Of a stretch of DNA of 49,516 nucleotides, positions 31,320 to 37,431 are shown in pieces. The DNA lies in the IMG/VR virus record IMGVR_UViG_3300045919_000291, positions 1-49,516 of that record, one strand, 5' to 3'. Both the position numbers and the translations under genes were made by a program. The DNA is from a virus. Each line of letters opens with the position of its first letter. Position 1 is the stretch's first letter. Under the pieces are notes generated by a model. That model saw only the letters and a program-made list of their open reading frames with translations. It ran no database searches and had not been told where the DNA came from.

Positions 31320-31560
31320 TTTGGGAGGGATTTGGGGAGGTTGGGGAGGGACTTGGGGAGGGACTTGGGGAGGGCAGAGGGCAACCACAGCGCCGATCCA
31401 ACTCACCAAAACCCATTGCCGCGCCTCATTTTCAGACCCTTTCAGTCCCGTTGGGGAGGGATGGGGATAGCCCTGGGACATAAGTTTGCAGCATGCGCGC
31501 ACACACACAGTAGGGGGATTTGAGTTTTGAGCCTCCCCAGCCCTCCCCAACCTCCCCAAA
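31320..31560. repeat. Iteron-like repeats with 20-bp inverted repeat; candidate origin of replication
   Basis: TTGGGGAGG-type units occur five times in tandem (31320, 31331, 31341, 31353, 31365; the last three have an exact 12-base period). They occur once more at 31451 and three times in reverse at 31532-31560. TTTGGGGAGGTTGGGGAGGG (31331-31350) is exactly inverted at 31541-31560, about 190 bases apart. Between them lie an alternating CA run (near 31500) and no gene. Location right behind the helicase supports an origin; the G-runs could also form quadruplexes. Confidence 0.6.
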
Positions 31561-31581
31561 CCATCAGCGAAGGAGCCTTCA

Positions 31582-31770
31582 ATGTCTGATTTTCAGCAGC
31601 GCGACATGAGCGGGACGCTCTTTCGGAACGACAAGAAAGAGAAGGACAACCACCCGGATTACACCGGCTCCGTCACGGTGAACGGCGCACCGTTCCGCCT
31701 TTCTGCCTGGATCAAGGAAGGCAAGAAGGGCAAGTTCATGTCGCTGGCCCTGACCCCGGCCGGCAAGTGA
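31582..31770 (+). CDS. Small conserved phage protein
   Basis: This 62-residue protein ([20 protein letters not shown], then [13 protein letters not shown] and [18 protein letters not shown]) is a compact beta-rich unit of a type often seen near phage replication genes. AAGGAG stands before ATG 31582. Its exact role is unknown; a small nucleic-acid-binding barrel is possible. Confidence 0.65.
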   Translation: MSDFQQRDMSGTLFRNDKKEKDNHPDYTGSVTVNGAPFRLSAWIKEGKKGKFMSLALTPAGK

Positions 31771-32051
31771 TCCCCGCCCCCATCCTCCGCATCCGCCGCC
31801 TGATCGCCCGTGGCGACGTCGCTCAAGCACTGGCCGCCCTCCGCGACCATGCCGAGGCGGCCGACTGGCACGACGCTCGCGCCGTCCAGGCCGTGGCGGC
31901 GCTGCTGGGGGTGCCGAACCACCCAGGGGCGCTGGCCGTGCTGGACGGGCACGGATGGGCGCCAGACGACGCTGTGGCCGCCTCTGACGGGTCGGCCGCT
32001 ACCCATGCCGCGCCGGACCTCTCCAAGCCGCTGGCGGGGCCTTCAGCGTGA
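31767..32051 (+). CDS. Hypothetical protein
   Basis: This 94-residue protein starts at GTG 31767, overlapping the previous stop. It is Ala-rich with helices ([38 protein letters not shown]), perhaps a helical repeat pair. Function unknown. Confidence 0.52.
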   Translation: MIPAPILRIRRLIARGDVAQALAALRDHAEAADWHDARAVQAVAALLGVPNHPGALAVLDGHGWAPDDAVAASDGSAATHAAPDLSKPLAGPSA

Positions 32052-32413
32052 CCTGCGTCGATTTCAAGGGCGATAGCGCCTTCACGCCGGATGGCGCTGA
32101 GCACCGTGGGGCGGGTGCGCTTTACGCCGCCGCCCGTCACCTGATTGGAACGGGAACCGACCCAACGGCGATGATGGTGGCCGGCTGGGAGGGGGAGGCA
32201 CCCAGTTTCGTGCCGGCGCGGGTTGGCTACTGGGCTGAGATGGCATGGGGCGGCGAAAACGCAGACCCGTGGCCCCGGCGATGGTCGCCGCACCCGAAGG
32301 CAGAACTGCCCATTCCTCTCCTCCGGTGGTGGCAAGAAACGGCCGCTGCGAGGGTGGCCGCTAGGGTGGCCGCTGCCAAGGCGCGCAAGCCGCTGGTGGA
32401 CGCTAAGGCATGA
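32048..32413 (+). CDS. Hypothetical protein
   Basis: This 121-residue protein starts at GTG 32048, overlapping the previous stop (GTGA). It has Trp-rich segments (GYWAEMAWGG, PWPRRW) and a C-terminal Ala/Arg helix (ARVAARVAAAKARK). No family recognised. Confidence 0.52.
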   Translation: MTCVDFKGDSAFTPDGAEHRGAGALYAAARHLIGTGTDPTAMMVAGWEGEAPSFVPARVGYWAEMAWGGENADPWPRRWSPHPKAELPIPLLRWWQETAAARVAARVAAAKARKPLVDAKA

Positions 32414-32742
32414 CCTGCGCCAAAGCTCACGTTTCCGCCCGGCTGGTCACCCCCGAGGGCCGCGTATTCCTCGGCGCCAACGACTGCCGGCGCCCGCAAT
32501 ACGTGTGCCCCAGGATCGAGGCGGGGCATGGGCGCGACGATTACCGGCTATGCCGGGAGGTATGCCAGCAGCCGGGGCATGCCGAGGTTATGGCGATCCG
32601 CGCCGCCGGGCCGTGGGCAGTGGGGGCGACGGTCTACGTCAACCACTGGCGGGTGTGCGACGATTGCGCGGCGTTCGCGCGGGCGGCCGGGGTGGTTAGG
32701 GTTGTGTGCGAGGGCGTGCGGCCAGAACCGGAGGCCGCATGA
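32410..32742 (+). CDS. Cytidine/deoxycytidylate deaminase-like protein
   Basis: This 110-residue protein has GHAEVMAIRAAG (His57, Glu59) followed by VNHWRVCDDC (Cys83, Cys86), the zinc and proton-shuttle set of the deaminase fold; the usual Pro before the first Cys is Val. A short upstream Cys-rich stretch (CRRPQYVCPR) may bind another ion. It may act on free nucleotides or on nucleic acid. It is the last gene of the rightward operon. Confidence 0.72.
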   Translation: MTCAKAHVSARLVTPEGRVFLGANDCRRPQYVCPRIEAGHGRDDYRLCREVCQQPGHAEVMAIRAAGPWAVGATVYVNHWRVCDDCAAFARAAGVVRVVCEGVRPEPEAA

Positions 32743-32743
32743 C

Positions 32744-32920
32744 CTACCGCAGCAGCGACAGGATCACCACCACCTCGGCGGGCGGCCCGATCTGCGCCCA
32801 GCGCCGCACGCTGCGGGCCACGTCGCGGGCCGGGTGGTTGTGCCGCACCAGCAAGCGGGCGAAAGCCGACTGGGTGTATCCCAGGGCGGCCAGCGCGGCG
32901 CGGAATTCATCGGCGGTCAT
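32744..32920 (-). CDS. Small HTH protein
   Basis: This 58-residue protein (MTADEFRAALAALGYTQSAFARLLVRHNHPARDVARSVRRWAQI) has a Cro-like helix-turn-helix. It ends one base from the deaminase-like gene in convergent orientation. It is the last gene of a minus-strand cassette whose promoter lies at 33171-33206. Confidence 0.65.
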   Translation of the reverse strand: MTADEFRAALAALGYTQSAFARLLVRHNHPARDVARSVRRWAQIGPPAEVVVILSLLR

Positions 32921-32921
32921 G

Positions 32922-33122
32922 TTAGCGGCGCCCCTTCCCGGCGATGCGGTCACGCAAGATGCGCTCATAGGCCCGCTTGGCCGCAGCCTCCCCGCGCTGA
33001 ATGGCCATGTGCATGGCGCAGGCTTCCCCCATACCGACTTCCAGCGGGTAGCCGTTCGCTTCGATGACGAAGCCGGCGCCTCCGTTGGTATTCTCAGGGC
33101 GGGTGGTGACAGCGTAGGTCAT
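32922..33122 (-). CDS. Small hypothetical protein
   Basis: This 66-residue protein (MTYAVTTRPENTNGGAGFVI...) has a beta-rich first half and a helical end (AIQRGEAAAKRAYERILRD). GGAGA precedes ATG 33122, the start chosen over a longer frame. It is the first gene after the tandem operator. Function unknown. Confidence 0.55.
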   Translation of the reverse strand: MTYAVTTRPENTNGGAGFVIEANGYPLEVGMGEACAMHMAIQRGEAAAKRAYERILRDRIAGKGRR

Positions 33123-33170
33123 GGTCTTAATCTCCGTATCGGCCGGGTCCATTCCCTTGCCGATGACCAG

Positions 33171-33206
33171 AACATAGGCGCCAAACGCCTAGGCGTCAAG
33201 CGCCTA
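33171..33206 (-). promoter_or_regulatory. Promoter with tandem operator
   Basis: On the minus strand TTGACG (33199-33194) and TATGTT (33176-33171) are separated by exactly 17 bases, a good sigma-70-type promoter. It overlaps two abutting 17-bp palindromes, TAGGCGCCAAACGCCTA (33175-33191) and TAGGCGTCAAGCGCCTA (33190-33206). It drives the genes at 33122 and 32920. A cassette HTH protein is the likely ligand. Confidence 0.75.
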
Positions 33207-33519
33207 TTTGTGGGGGCCGCGTATTTTTCTGCGCCAACACCGGCAGCGGTGCCGGCGTCGGGTGGCGCGCGATGACCGCGGCGACCTCCGCGAGCCACGC
33301 GGCGACGTCAGCCGGGACCGCGTATCGGCCGGCGGTCCACGACGTGCTGGCGCTGGCCGAGTGCCCCCAGGCCGCCGCGACCTGGCGGGCGGACCAGCCG
33401 CAGCGGGCGCAGAGGGTGCGGAAGGTGGGGGCGTCCATGGGCGCCTCACGGGCGGCCTTCGCTGCCGCCAGCCGCGCCTGCATGATGGGTTCCATTTGGC
33501 AGAGGGTCTTTCCGGCCAT
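33196..33519 (-). CDS. HTH regulator
   Basis: This 107-residue protein has a Cro-like core (FRTLCARCGWSARQVAAAWGHSASASTSWTAGRYAVPADVAAWL, about 34-77). Its stop overlaps the tandem operator that controls the next genes, so it is a candidate for their repressor. ATG 33519 follows the previous stop by four bases; M at 33495 or 33483 is also possible. Confidence 0.62.
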   Translation of the reverse strand: MAGKTLCQMEPIMQARLAAAKAAREAPMDAPTFRTLCARCGWSARQVAAAWGHSASASTSWTAGRYAVPADVAAWLAEVAAVIARHPTPAPLPVLAQKNTRPPQIGA

Positions 33520-33523
33520 CGCC

Positions 33524-33745
33524 CTACCACCAGCGCAGTTTAGCGGTTTTCGCGGCGTCGATCATCGTGGCGGCGTAAGCCTCGGCGGCCTTCTTCGTGT
33601 CGAAGGTCCGGCGGCGGCTGTTGGTCAGGCCACCCAGGCCAGTGTCAATCCAGACCTGCCATTGCTTGCCGTTCCGGCTGTAGTTTCCGCAAATCGGGTG
33701 GCCTTCGGTGGTGAAGCCTGCGGTGTTGCCTTGCTTCGTGAACAT
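33524..33745 (-). CDS. Small hypothetical protein
   Basis: This 73-residue protein (MFTKQGNTAGFTTEG..., with GKQWQVWIDTGLGG and RRRTFDTKKAAEAYAATMID) has a beta-hairpin followed by a helix, like the arm-binding domain of integrases. GGAGAGACGACG directly precedes the ATG, identical to the leader of the gene at 34024. Function unknown. Confidence 0.6.
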   Translation of the reverse strand: MFTKQGNTAGFTTEGHPICGNYSRNGKQWQVWIDTGLGGLTNSRRRTFDTKKAAEAYAATMIDAAKTAKLRWW

Positions 33746-33773
33746 CGTCGTCTCTCCATCAGGGGCAGGGGAA

Positions 33774-33791
33774 CCGGGGCCGTAGCCCCGG
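33774..33791 (-). terminator. Hairpin between two cassette genes
   Basis: CCGGGGC (33774-33780) and GCCCCGG (33785-33791) form a perfect 7-bp stem with a 4-base loop in the 54-base gap between two minus-strand genes. No T-run follows on the minus strand, so it may lower rather than stop transcription, or act in mRNA processing. Confidence 0.4.
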
Positions 33792-33799
33792 CGGGGTTG

Positions 33800-34024
33800 T
33801 CAGTGAACCGTGGCGATGATGGCGGCCAAGAACCTTGCGGCCGGGCGCTTGCCGCCCATGCGGCCCGCGAGGATCGCCAGCAGCGCGGGGGATTGGATGC
33901 TCTCGGGGCCTTCCGCGATGACCCGGCCGCGCAGGGCATTCCAGAGCAGGGCAGCGGACTTATCGGCCAGAACAGCGGCGCCGATCTTGGAGGCTTCTTC
34001 AAAGGTCATCGTCTGCTTGGTCAT
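33800..34024 (-). CDS. Small hypothetical protein
   Basis: This 74-residue helical protein (MTKQTMTFEEASKIGAAVLADKSAALLWNALRGRV...) starts at ATG 34024 behind GGAGAGACGACG. The longer frame upstream crosses the control region. It is the first gene of the minus-strand cassette and diverges from the gene at 34153. Function unknown. Confidence 0.58.
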   Translation of the reverse strand: MTKQTMTFEEASKIGAAVLADKSAALLWNALRGRVIAEGPESIQSPALLAILAGRMGGKRPAARFLAAIIATVH

Positions 34025-34081
34025 CGTCGTCTCTCCGTTTCCGCCAGCGCCATCCGCCGGCCATGTGTGCAACCTAACCAC

Positions 34082-34136
34082 ATTATGTGCGCAAGGCAAG
34101 CACATTTTGCGGGGTTGATGCATGAGAGTTTCTCAT
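34082..34136. promoter_or_regulatory. Divergent control region with two palindromes
   Basis: ATGTGC (34085-34090) and GCACAT (34100-34105) form an inverted repeat. ATGAGAGTTTCTCAT (34122-34136) is a second, compact palindrome close to the start of the late-regulator-like gene. CATAAT (minus strand, 34087-34082) is a good -10 for the leftward gene. The region is AT-rich compared with its surroundings and probably holds promoters in both directions. Confidence 0.5.
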
Positions 34137-34152
34137 TGAACGGAGCCTATCC

Positions 34153-34668
34153 ATGAGCAACCGAAAACGCGCGCGCGCGGCCAAATCAGCGGCACGCCCG
34201 GCCGTGGTCCTGAGCGACTATGGCGCGGTACTGGCGCGGGTGGTGGTTGAGGAGGTGGCCGACCCTGGCCAGCCCAACCGCACGATCCGCCGGGCGCAGG
34301 TGGTGCCGCTCTATGTCGGGTGGTGGAAAAAGGGCGGGATTTCCGACGAAATGCGCGAGGCGGCAGATAGGTACGCCATCACCTGTGAGCATGAGCACGG
34401 CGCCAGAGATAGGGGCGAGATTGGCATGCCATCCAACCGCGCGCCGCATACCCAGGGACACCCGCTCATGTCCCAGGTACAGGCAGCGGCCAGCCTGCGC
34501 GCCGCGCACGCCTCGATCGGCCCTGATGCCTGCGCCCTGCTGCGCCTGTACGTGCGGGACAACCTGCCGCTGGACGATATCGCCCGGCGCCGGCATGAGC
34601 GCAAGGAAGTGACGATCATTGCGGTTCGCGGCGCGCTGGGCGGGCTGGTCAGCCATTGGGGGATGTGA
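34153..34668 (+). CDS. Probable regulator of packaging/late genes (DUF6456-like)
   Basis: This 171-residue protein has a basic start (MSNRKRARAAKSAARP) and a C-terminal segment (GPDACALLRLYVRDNLPLDDIARRR...VRGALGGLVSHWGM) that recalls the C-terminal domain of DUF6456-type alphaproteobacterial proteins, usually found at the head of terminase operons. GGAG precedes ATG 34153. A role in switching on late genes is likely from position, not proven. Confidence 0.58.
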   Translation: MSNRKRARAAKSAARPAVVLSDYGAVLARVVVEEVADPGQPNRTIRRAQVVPLYVGWWKKGGISDEMREAADRYAITCEHEHGARDRGEIGMPSNRAPHTQGHPLMSQVQAAASLRAAHASIGPDACALLRLYVRDNLPLDDIARRRHERKEVTIIAVRGALGGLVSHWGM

Positions 34669-34754
34669 TGAACCACCCGGTTGAAATTCCCCCTTGCCTG
34701 TGGGAACGAAATATGCCAGGGATGGCGCATCCTCCAAAATCGCGCCCGGTTTAA
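34668..34754 (+). CDS. Tiny hypothetical protein
   Basis: This 28-residue ORF (MNHPVEIPPCLWERNMPGMA...) is coupled to the upstream stop by TGATG and ends three bases before the small terminase gene. The proline-rich sequence with one Cys gives no clue to function. It may serve as a coupling leader. Confidence 0.42.
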   Translation: MNHPVEIPPCLWERNMPGMAHPPKSRPV

Positions 34755-34757
34755 GCC

Positions 34758-35186
34758 ATGCCTCGCGGCGGTAGAACCTCGGGCACCCGGCCGAAAGGCA
34801 ACGGCGCCGGGTTGCACGGCCCGAAGAAAGGCGCCGGCTGGGGTGGTTCCGCGAAGGGGGCGAGCATGTCGCGCATTACCCCCGACGAAAAGGGCGAAGC
34901 AATCCGTGCGCTCTCCAAAGACCCGGCGCACATGGCCAAGAAACTGGACCTTGCGGCGGAAATGCTGGCCATCCGCGTGCAGATAGCCCGCGACCCTGAG
35001 ACGCAGGCCCTTGGGCTGGCCGCGGCCGAGAGCGTGGAAAAGCGGCTGCTTGGCGCGCCGATGCAGCCGAGCGAGGTAAGCGGCCCCGGCGGCAAGGCCA
35101 TCGAAATGGACACCCCGCTTGACCGCATCGCTAGCCGCCTCGCTGGCCTCGCTGCCCGAGGCAACCCGCCTGAGCGTACTGAGTGA
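34758..35186 (+). CDS. terS: Small terminase subunit-like protein
   Basis: This 142-residue protein begins with a Gly/Lys/Arg-rich flexible region and continues as helices (DEKGEAIRALSKDPAHMAKKLDLAAEMLAIRVQI). It lies directly before, and overlaps by 68 bases, the large terminase gene. The position and helical, basic build suit the DNA-recognition subunit of the packaging motor, though no HTH is obvious. Confidence 0.6.
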   Translation: MPRGGRTSGTRPKGNGAGLHGPKKGAGWGGSAKGASMSRITPDEKGEAIRALSKDPAHMAKKLDLAAEMLAIRVQIARDPETQALGLAAAESVEKRLLGAPMQPSEVSGPGGKAIEMDTPLDRIASRLAGLAARGNPPERTE

Positions 35187-37422
35187 CCTATCCCCGGCCG
35201 AGCTACGGTCGCTGGAATACGACTGGCGATTTTGGGCGCGGCAGAACCAGCTAGCCCCGCCGGGAGATTGGACGTTCTGGCTGCTGCTGGCTGGCCGAGG
35301 TTTCGGCAAGACGCGAACCGGCGCCGAGTGGGTGCGGCAAGCGAAAAACACATGCAGCCGCATTGCGCTGGTGGCTCCTACCGCCGCCGATGTGCGCGAC
35401 GTGATGGTTGAGGGCGAGAGCGGCATCCTCGCCATCTCGCCGCCTGATGACCGGCCACTGTATGAGCCAAGCAAGCGGCGCCTGACATGGCCCAACGGCG
35501 CCATCGCTACCACCTACTCGGCCGATGAGCCGGAGCGACTTCGCGGGCCTCAAAGTGATGCCGCCTGGTGCCTGTCTGGCGATACGTTGGTCACGATGGG
35601 CGACGGTTCCCTGAAGCGACTTTCTGCTGTTGCCGCAGACGATGAGGTGCTGACGCGATCCGGTCCCCGCCGCGTGCTCGCCTCTGCGATGACGAGACAA
35701 AAAGCTGAAGTGTTTCTTTTGCGTTCTGTGGGTGGACAAGCTATAATCGGCACTGCCGATCATCCTGTGTGGATTGAGGGCGTGGGGTTTCTTCCCCTTG
35801 GGCAACTCTCTCCAGGGATGGTTTTATGTGCGGTCAATGCGTGCAGTGGGGCGGCAAACTCTGGCACCGCTACGGCAACGGGCACTACGAAGCGACTGCC
35901 CGGCTTCATCGGGAAATATGGGAAGCGGAGCACGGCCCAATCCCGGCCGGGTCTCATGTTCACCACATCAACGGCGACAAGGCCGACAACAGGCTGGAGA
36001 ACCTCGAACTTCTCACGCACGCAGCCCATGCTGCGCACCACGCGGCCGAAAACCTTCCGCCCCATAAAGAGCTTGCTGCTGCAAACGCTCTCGCGGCTAT
36101 TCGACGCAACCATGCCTTACGGATGGGGCGCGCGCTTCGGTGTATTCAGTGTGGCGGGGAGTACCGAAGCGGGTCTAAGCACCCCACGCGGTTCTGTTCT
36201 TCTGCTTGCATCGAGGCCGCCCGCTCTGGCGCGTTTGGGCAATCTGCTCGCCAGTGCGCGAGGTGTGGCGAAAGCTACACGGCAACGCGCCGCGTTCAGC
36301 TTTATTGCACGAAGCGGTGCAACACGTTGGCTGCATCTGATAGGGCTGAAAGTCGGTCAGAGCGGATCATCGCTTGCGCGTGTTGTGGCGCATCCTTTGC
36401 CAGCGCCCGATCTAATGCTAAGTTCTGCAAAAGGGCGTGCGCCCTCGCTTTCCACGCTGATAATCGCTTCCGTGGAAAGATTGGAAGATCGCCGAGATGT
36501 CTATGACATTGCGGTAGAGGGCGCGCGGGAATTCTTCGCTAACGGCATTCTTGTCCACAACTGCGACGAACTCGCGGCGTGGCGCTATCCCGAAGCGTTC
36601 GATATGCTCATGTTCGGGCTTCGTCTCGGTAAGCAACCGCGTTGCGTCATCACCACCACGCCGAAGCCGGTCAAGCTGGTGCGCGACTTGTTGAACGATC
36701 CGCGCTGCAAGATCACACGCGGCAGCACCTATGACAACCGCGCCAACCTGGCCGAAAGCTTCATGGCGCAGGTGGTGCGCAAATACGAGGGGACGCGCCT
36801 CGGCCGGCAGGAACTGAATGCCGAGTTGCTTGAGGACGTGCCCGGCGCGATGTGGAACCGGGCAATGCTGGACGCGAACCGCGTGCGGCAGGCGCCCGAC
36901 ACACTGCGCCGCGTGGTGGTGGCGATCGACCCAGCCGTCACCAGCGGCGAGAGCGCGGACGAGACCGGCATCGTCGTGGCTGGCGTTGGCGCCGATGGCA
37001 TCGGTTACGTGCTGGACGACCTGACCTGCAAAGACACCCCAGACGCATGGGCGCGCAAAGCCGTGAACGCCTACAAGGCGCACAAGGCTGATCGCATCGT
37101 GGCCGAGGTGAACAACGGCGGCGACTTGGTTGAGGCAACCATTCGCATGGTTGACCGCGCCGCATCATTCACCGCCGTTCGTGCCACGCGAGGCAAGGCG
37201 GTTCGGGCTGAGCCGGTGGGCGCGCTGTACGAGCAAGGCCGCGTTAAGCATGTGGGTGCATTCGCGGCGCTTGAAGATCAGATGTGTGGGTTTACCGCCG
37301 ACCTTGACCGCAAGGCGCACGGCAGCAGCCCAGACCGCGTTGATGCGCTGGTGTGGGCGCTTACCGAGTTGATGGTGGAGCCGCAGATAGCCCCCGCCAC
37401 GGCCCAACCACTTCGGCTCTAG
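35119..37422 (+). CDS. terL: Large terminase subunit precursor containing an intein
   Basis: This 767-residue precursor is interrupted by a 331-residue intein, so the mature ATPase/nuclease would have 436 residues. The extein holds Walker A AGRGFGKT (58-65), a Walker B region joined after splicing as AAW-CDELAAW, and the RNase H-like nuclease with Asp604 (VAIDPAV) and SPDRVDALVWAL near the end. The intein lies exactly at the Walker B acidic pair, so splicing is needed for a working motor. The start is TTG 35119, overlapping the small terminase gene; no better start is seen. Confidence 0.92.
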   Translation: MTASLAASLASLPEATRLSVLSDLSPAELRSLEYDWRFWARQNQLAPPGDWTFWLLLAGRGFGKTRTGAEWVRQAKNTCSRIALVAPTAADVRDVMVEGESGILAISPPDDRPLYEPSKRRLTWPNGAIATTYSADEPERLRGPQSDAAWCLSGDTLVTMGDGSLKRLSAVAADDEVLTRSGPRRVLASAMTRQKAEVFLLRSVGGQAIIGTADHPVWIEGVGFLPLGQLSPGMVLCAVNACSGAANSGTATATGTTKRLPGFIGKYGKRSTAQSRPGLMFTTSTATRPTTGWRTSNFSRTQPMLRTTRPKTFRPIKSLLLQTLSRLFDATMPYGWGARFGVFSVAGSTEAGLSTPRGSVLLLASRPPALARLGNLLASARGVAKATRQRAAFSFIARSGATRWLHLIGLKVGQSGSSLARVVAHPLPAPDLMLSSAKGRAPSLSTLIIASVERLEDRRDVYDIAVEGAREFFANGILVHNCDELAAWRYPEAFDMLMFGLRLGKQPRCVITTTPKPVKLVRDLLNDPRCKITRGSTYDNRANLAESFMAQVVRKYEGTRLGRQELNAELLEDVPGAMWNRAMLDANRVRQAPDTLRRVVVAIDPAVTSGESADETGIVVAGVGADGIGYVLDDLTCKDTPDAWARKAVNAYKAHKADRIVAEVNNGGDLVEATIRMVDRAASFTAVRATRGKAVRAEPVGALYEQGRVKHVGAFAALEDQMCGFTADLDRKAHGSSPDRVDALVWALTELMVEPQIAPATAQPLRL
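35569..36561 (+). mobile_element. Intein in the large terminase (residues 151-481)
   Basis: Splicing motifs are canonical: Cys151 in CLSGDTLV (block A), GTADHPVW with Thr212/His215 (block B), DVYDIAVEGAREFFANGILVHN (blocks F/G, 460-481), His480-Asn481 at the end and Cys482 as the +1 residue. The usual block F His is Arg here. The N-domain ends near residue 236. The 220 residues between the half-domains have no family signature and are out-of-frame translation of an HNH endonuclease gene. Codons are more A/T-rich than in flanking terminase sequence, suggesting recent entry. Confidence 0.92.
35826..36506 (+). CDS. HNH homing endonuclease nested out of frame in the intein
   Basis: This 226-residue ORF lies in another frame than the terminase. 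ATG 35826 follows AGGGATGGTTTT (SD-like) at the end of the intein N-domain; its TGA (36504-36506) falls at the start of block F. Residues 27-72 (LHREIWEAEHG..., HVHHINGDKADNRLENLELLTH) are an HNH_3 nuclease with His46/His47, Asn49 and His65-72. Three Cys4 modules follow (106-128, 144-165, 184-205; CxxC-13/14-CxxxC), probably for DNA recognition. It likely mobilises the intein. Its own frame is closed by TGA at 35775-35777. Confidence 0.88.
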   Translation: MCGQCVQWGGKLWHRYGNGHYEATARLHREIWEAEHGPIPAGSHVHHINGDKADNRLENLELLTHAAHAAHHAAENLPPHKELAAANALAAIRRNHALRMGRALRCIQCGGEYRSGSKHPTRFCSSACIEAARSGAFGQSARQCARCGESYTATRRVQLYCTKRCNTLAASDRAESRSERIIACACCGASFASARSNAKFCKRACALAFHADNRFRGKIGRSPRCL

Positions 37423-37431
37423 GGGGCGCGC

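Noticed and set aside
31320-31376. Tandem repeats as a CRISPR array
   Set aside because: Units are 10-12 bases and directly adjacent without spacers; iterons or structured repeats fit better.
34311-35513. 400-codon minus-strand ORF across the terminase start
   Set aside because: It lies opposite TerS and the N-terminus of TerL; its sequence is Arg/Ala/Ser-rich with no domain, as expected for antisense shadow in high-GC DNA.
35775-36510. HNH frame as a sequencing frameshift artefact
   Set aside because: It has its own start, SD-like site and stop matching the intein half-domain borders, and two compensating errors would be needed. It is not excluded without reads, so it is listed as the refuting test.
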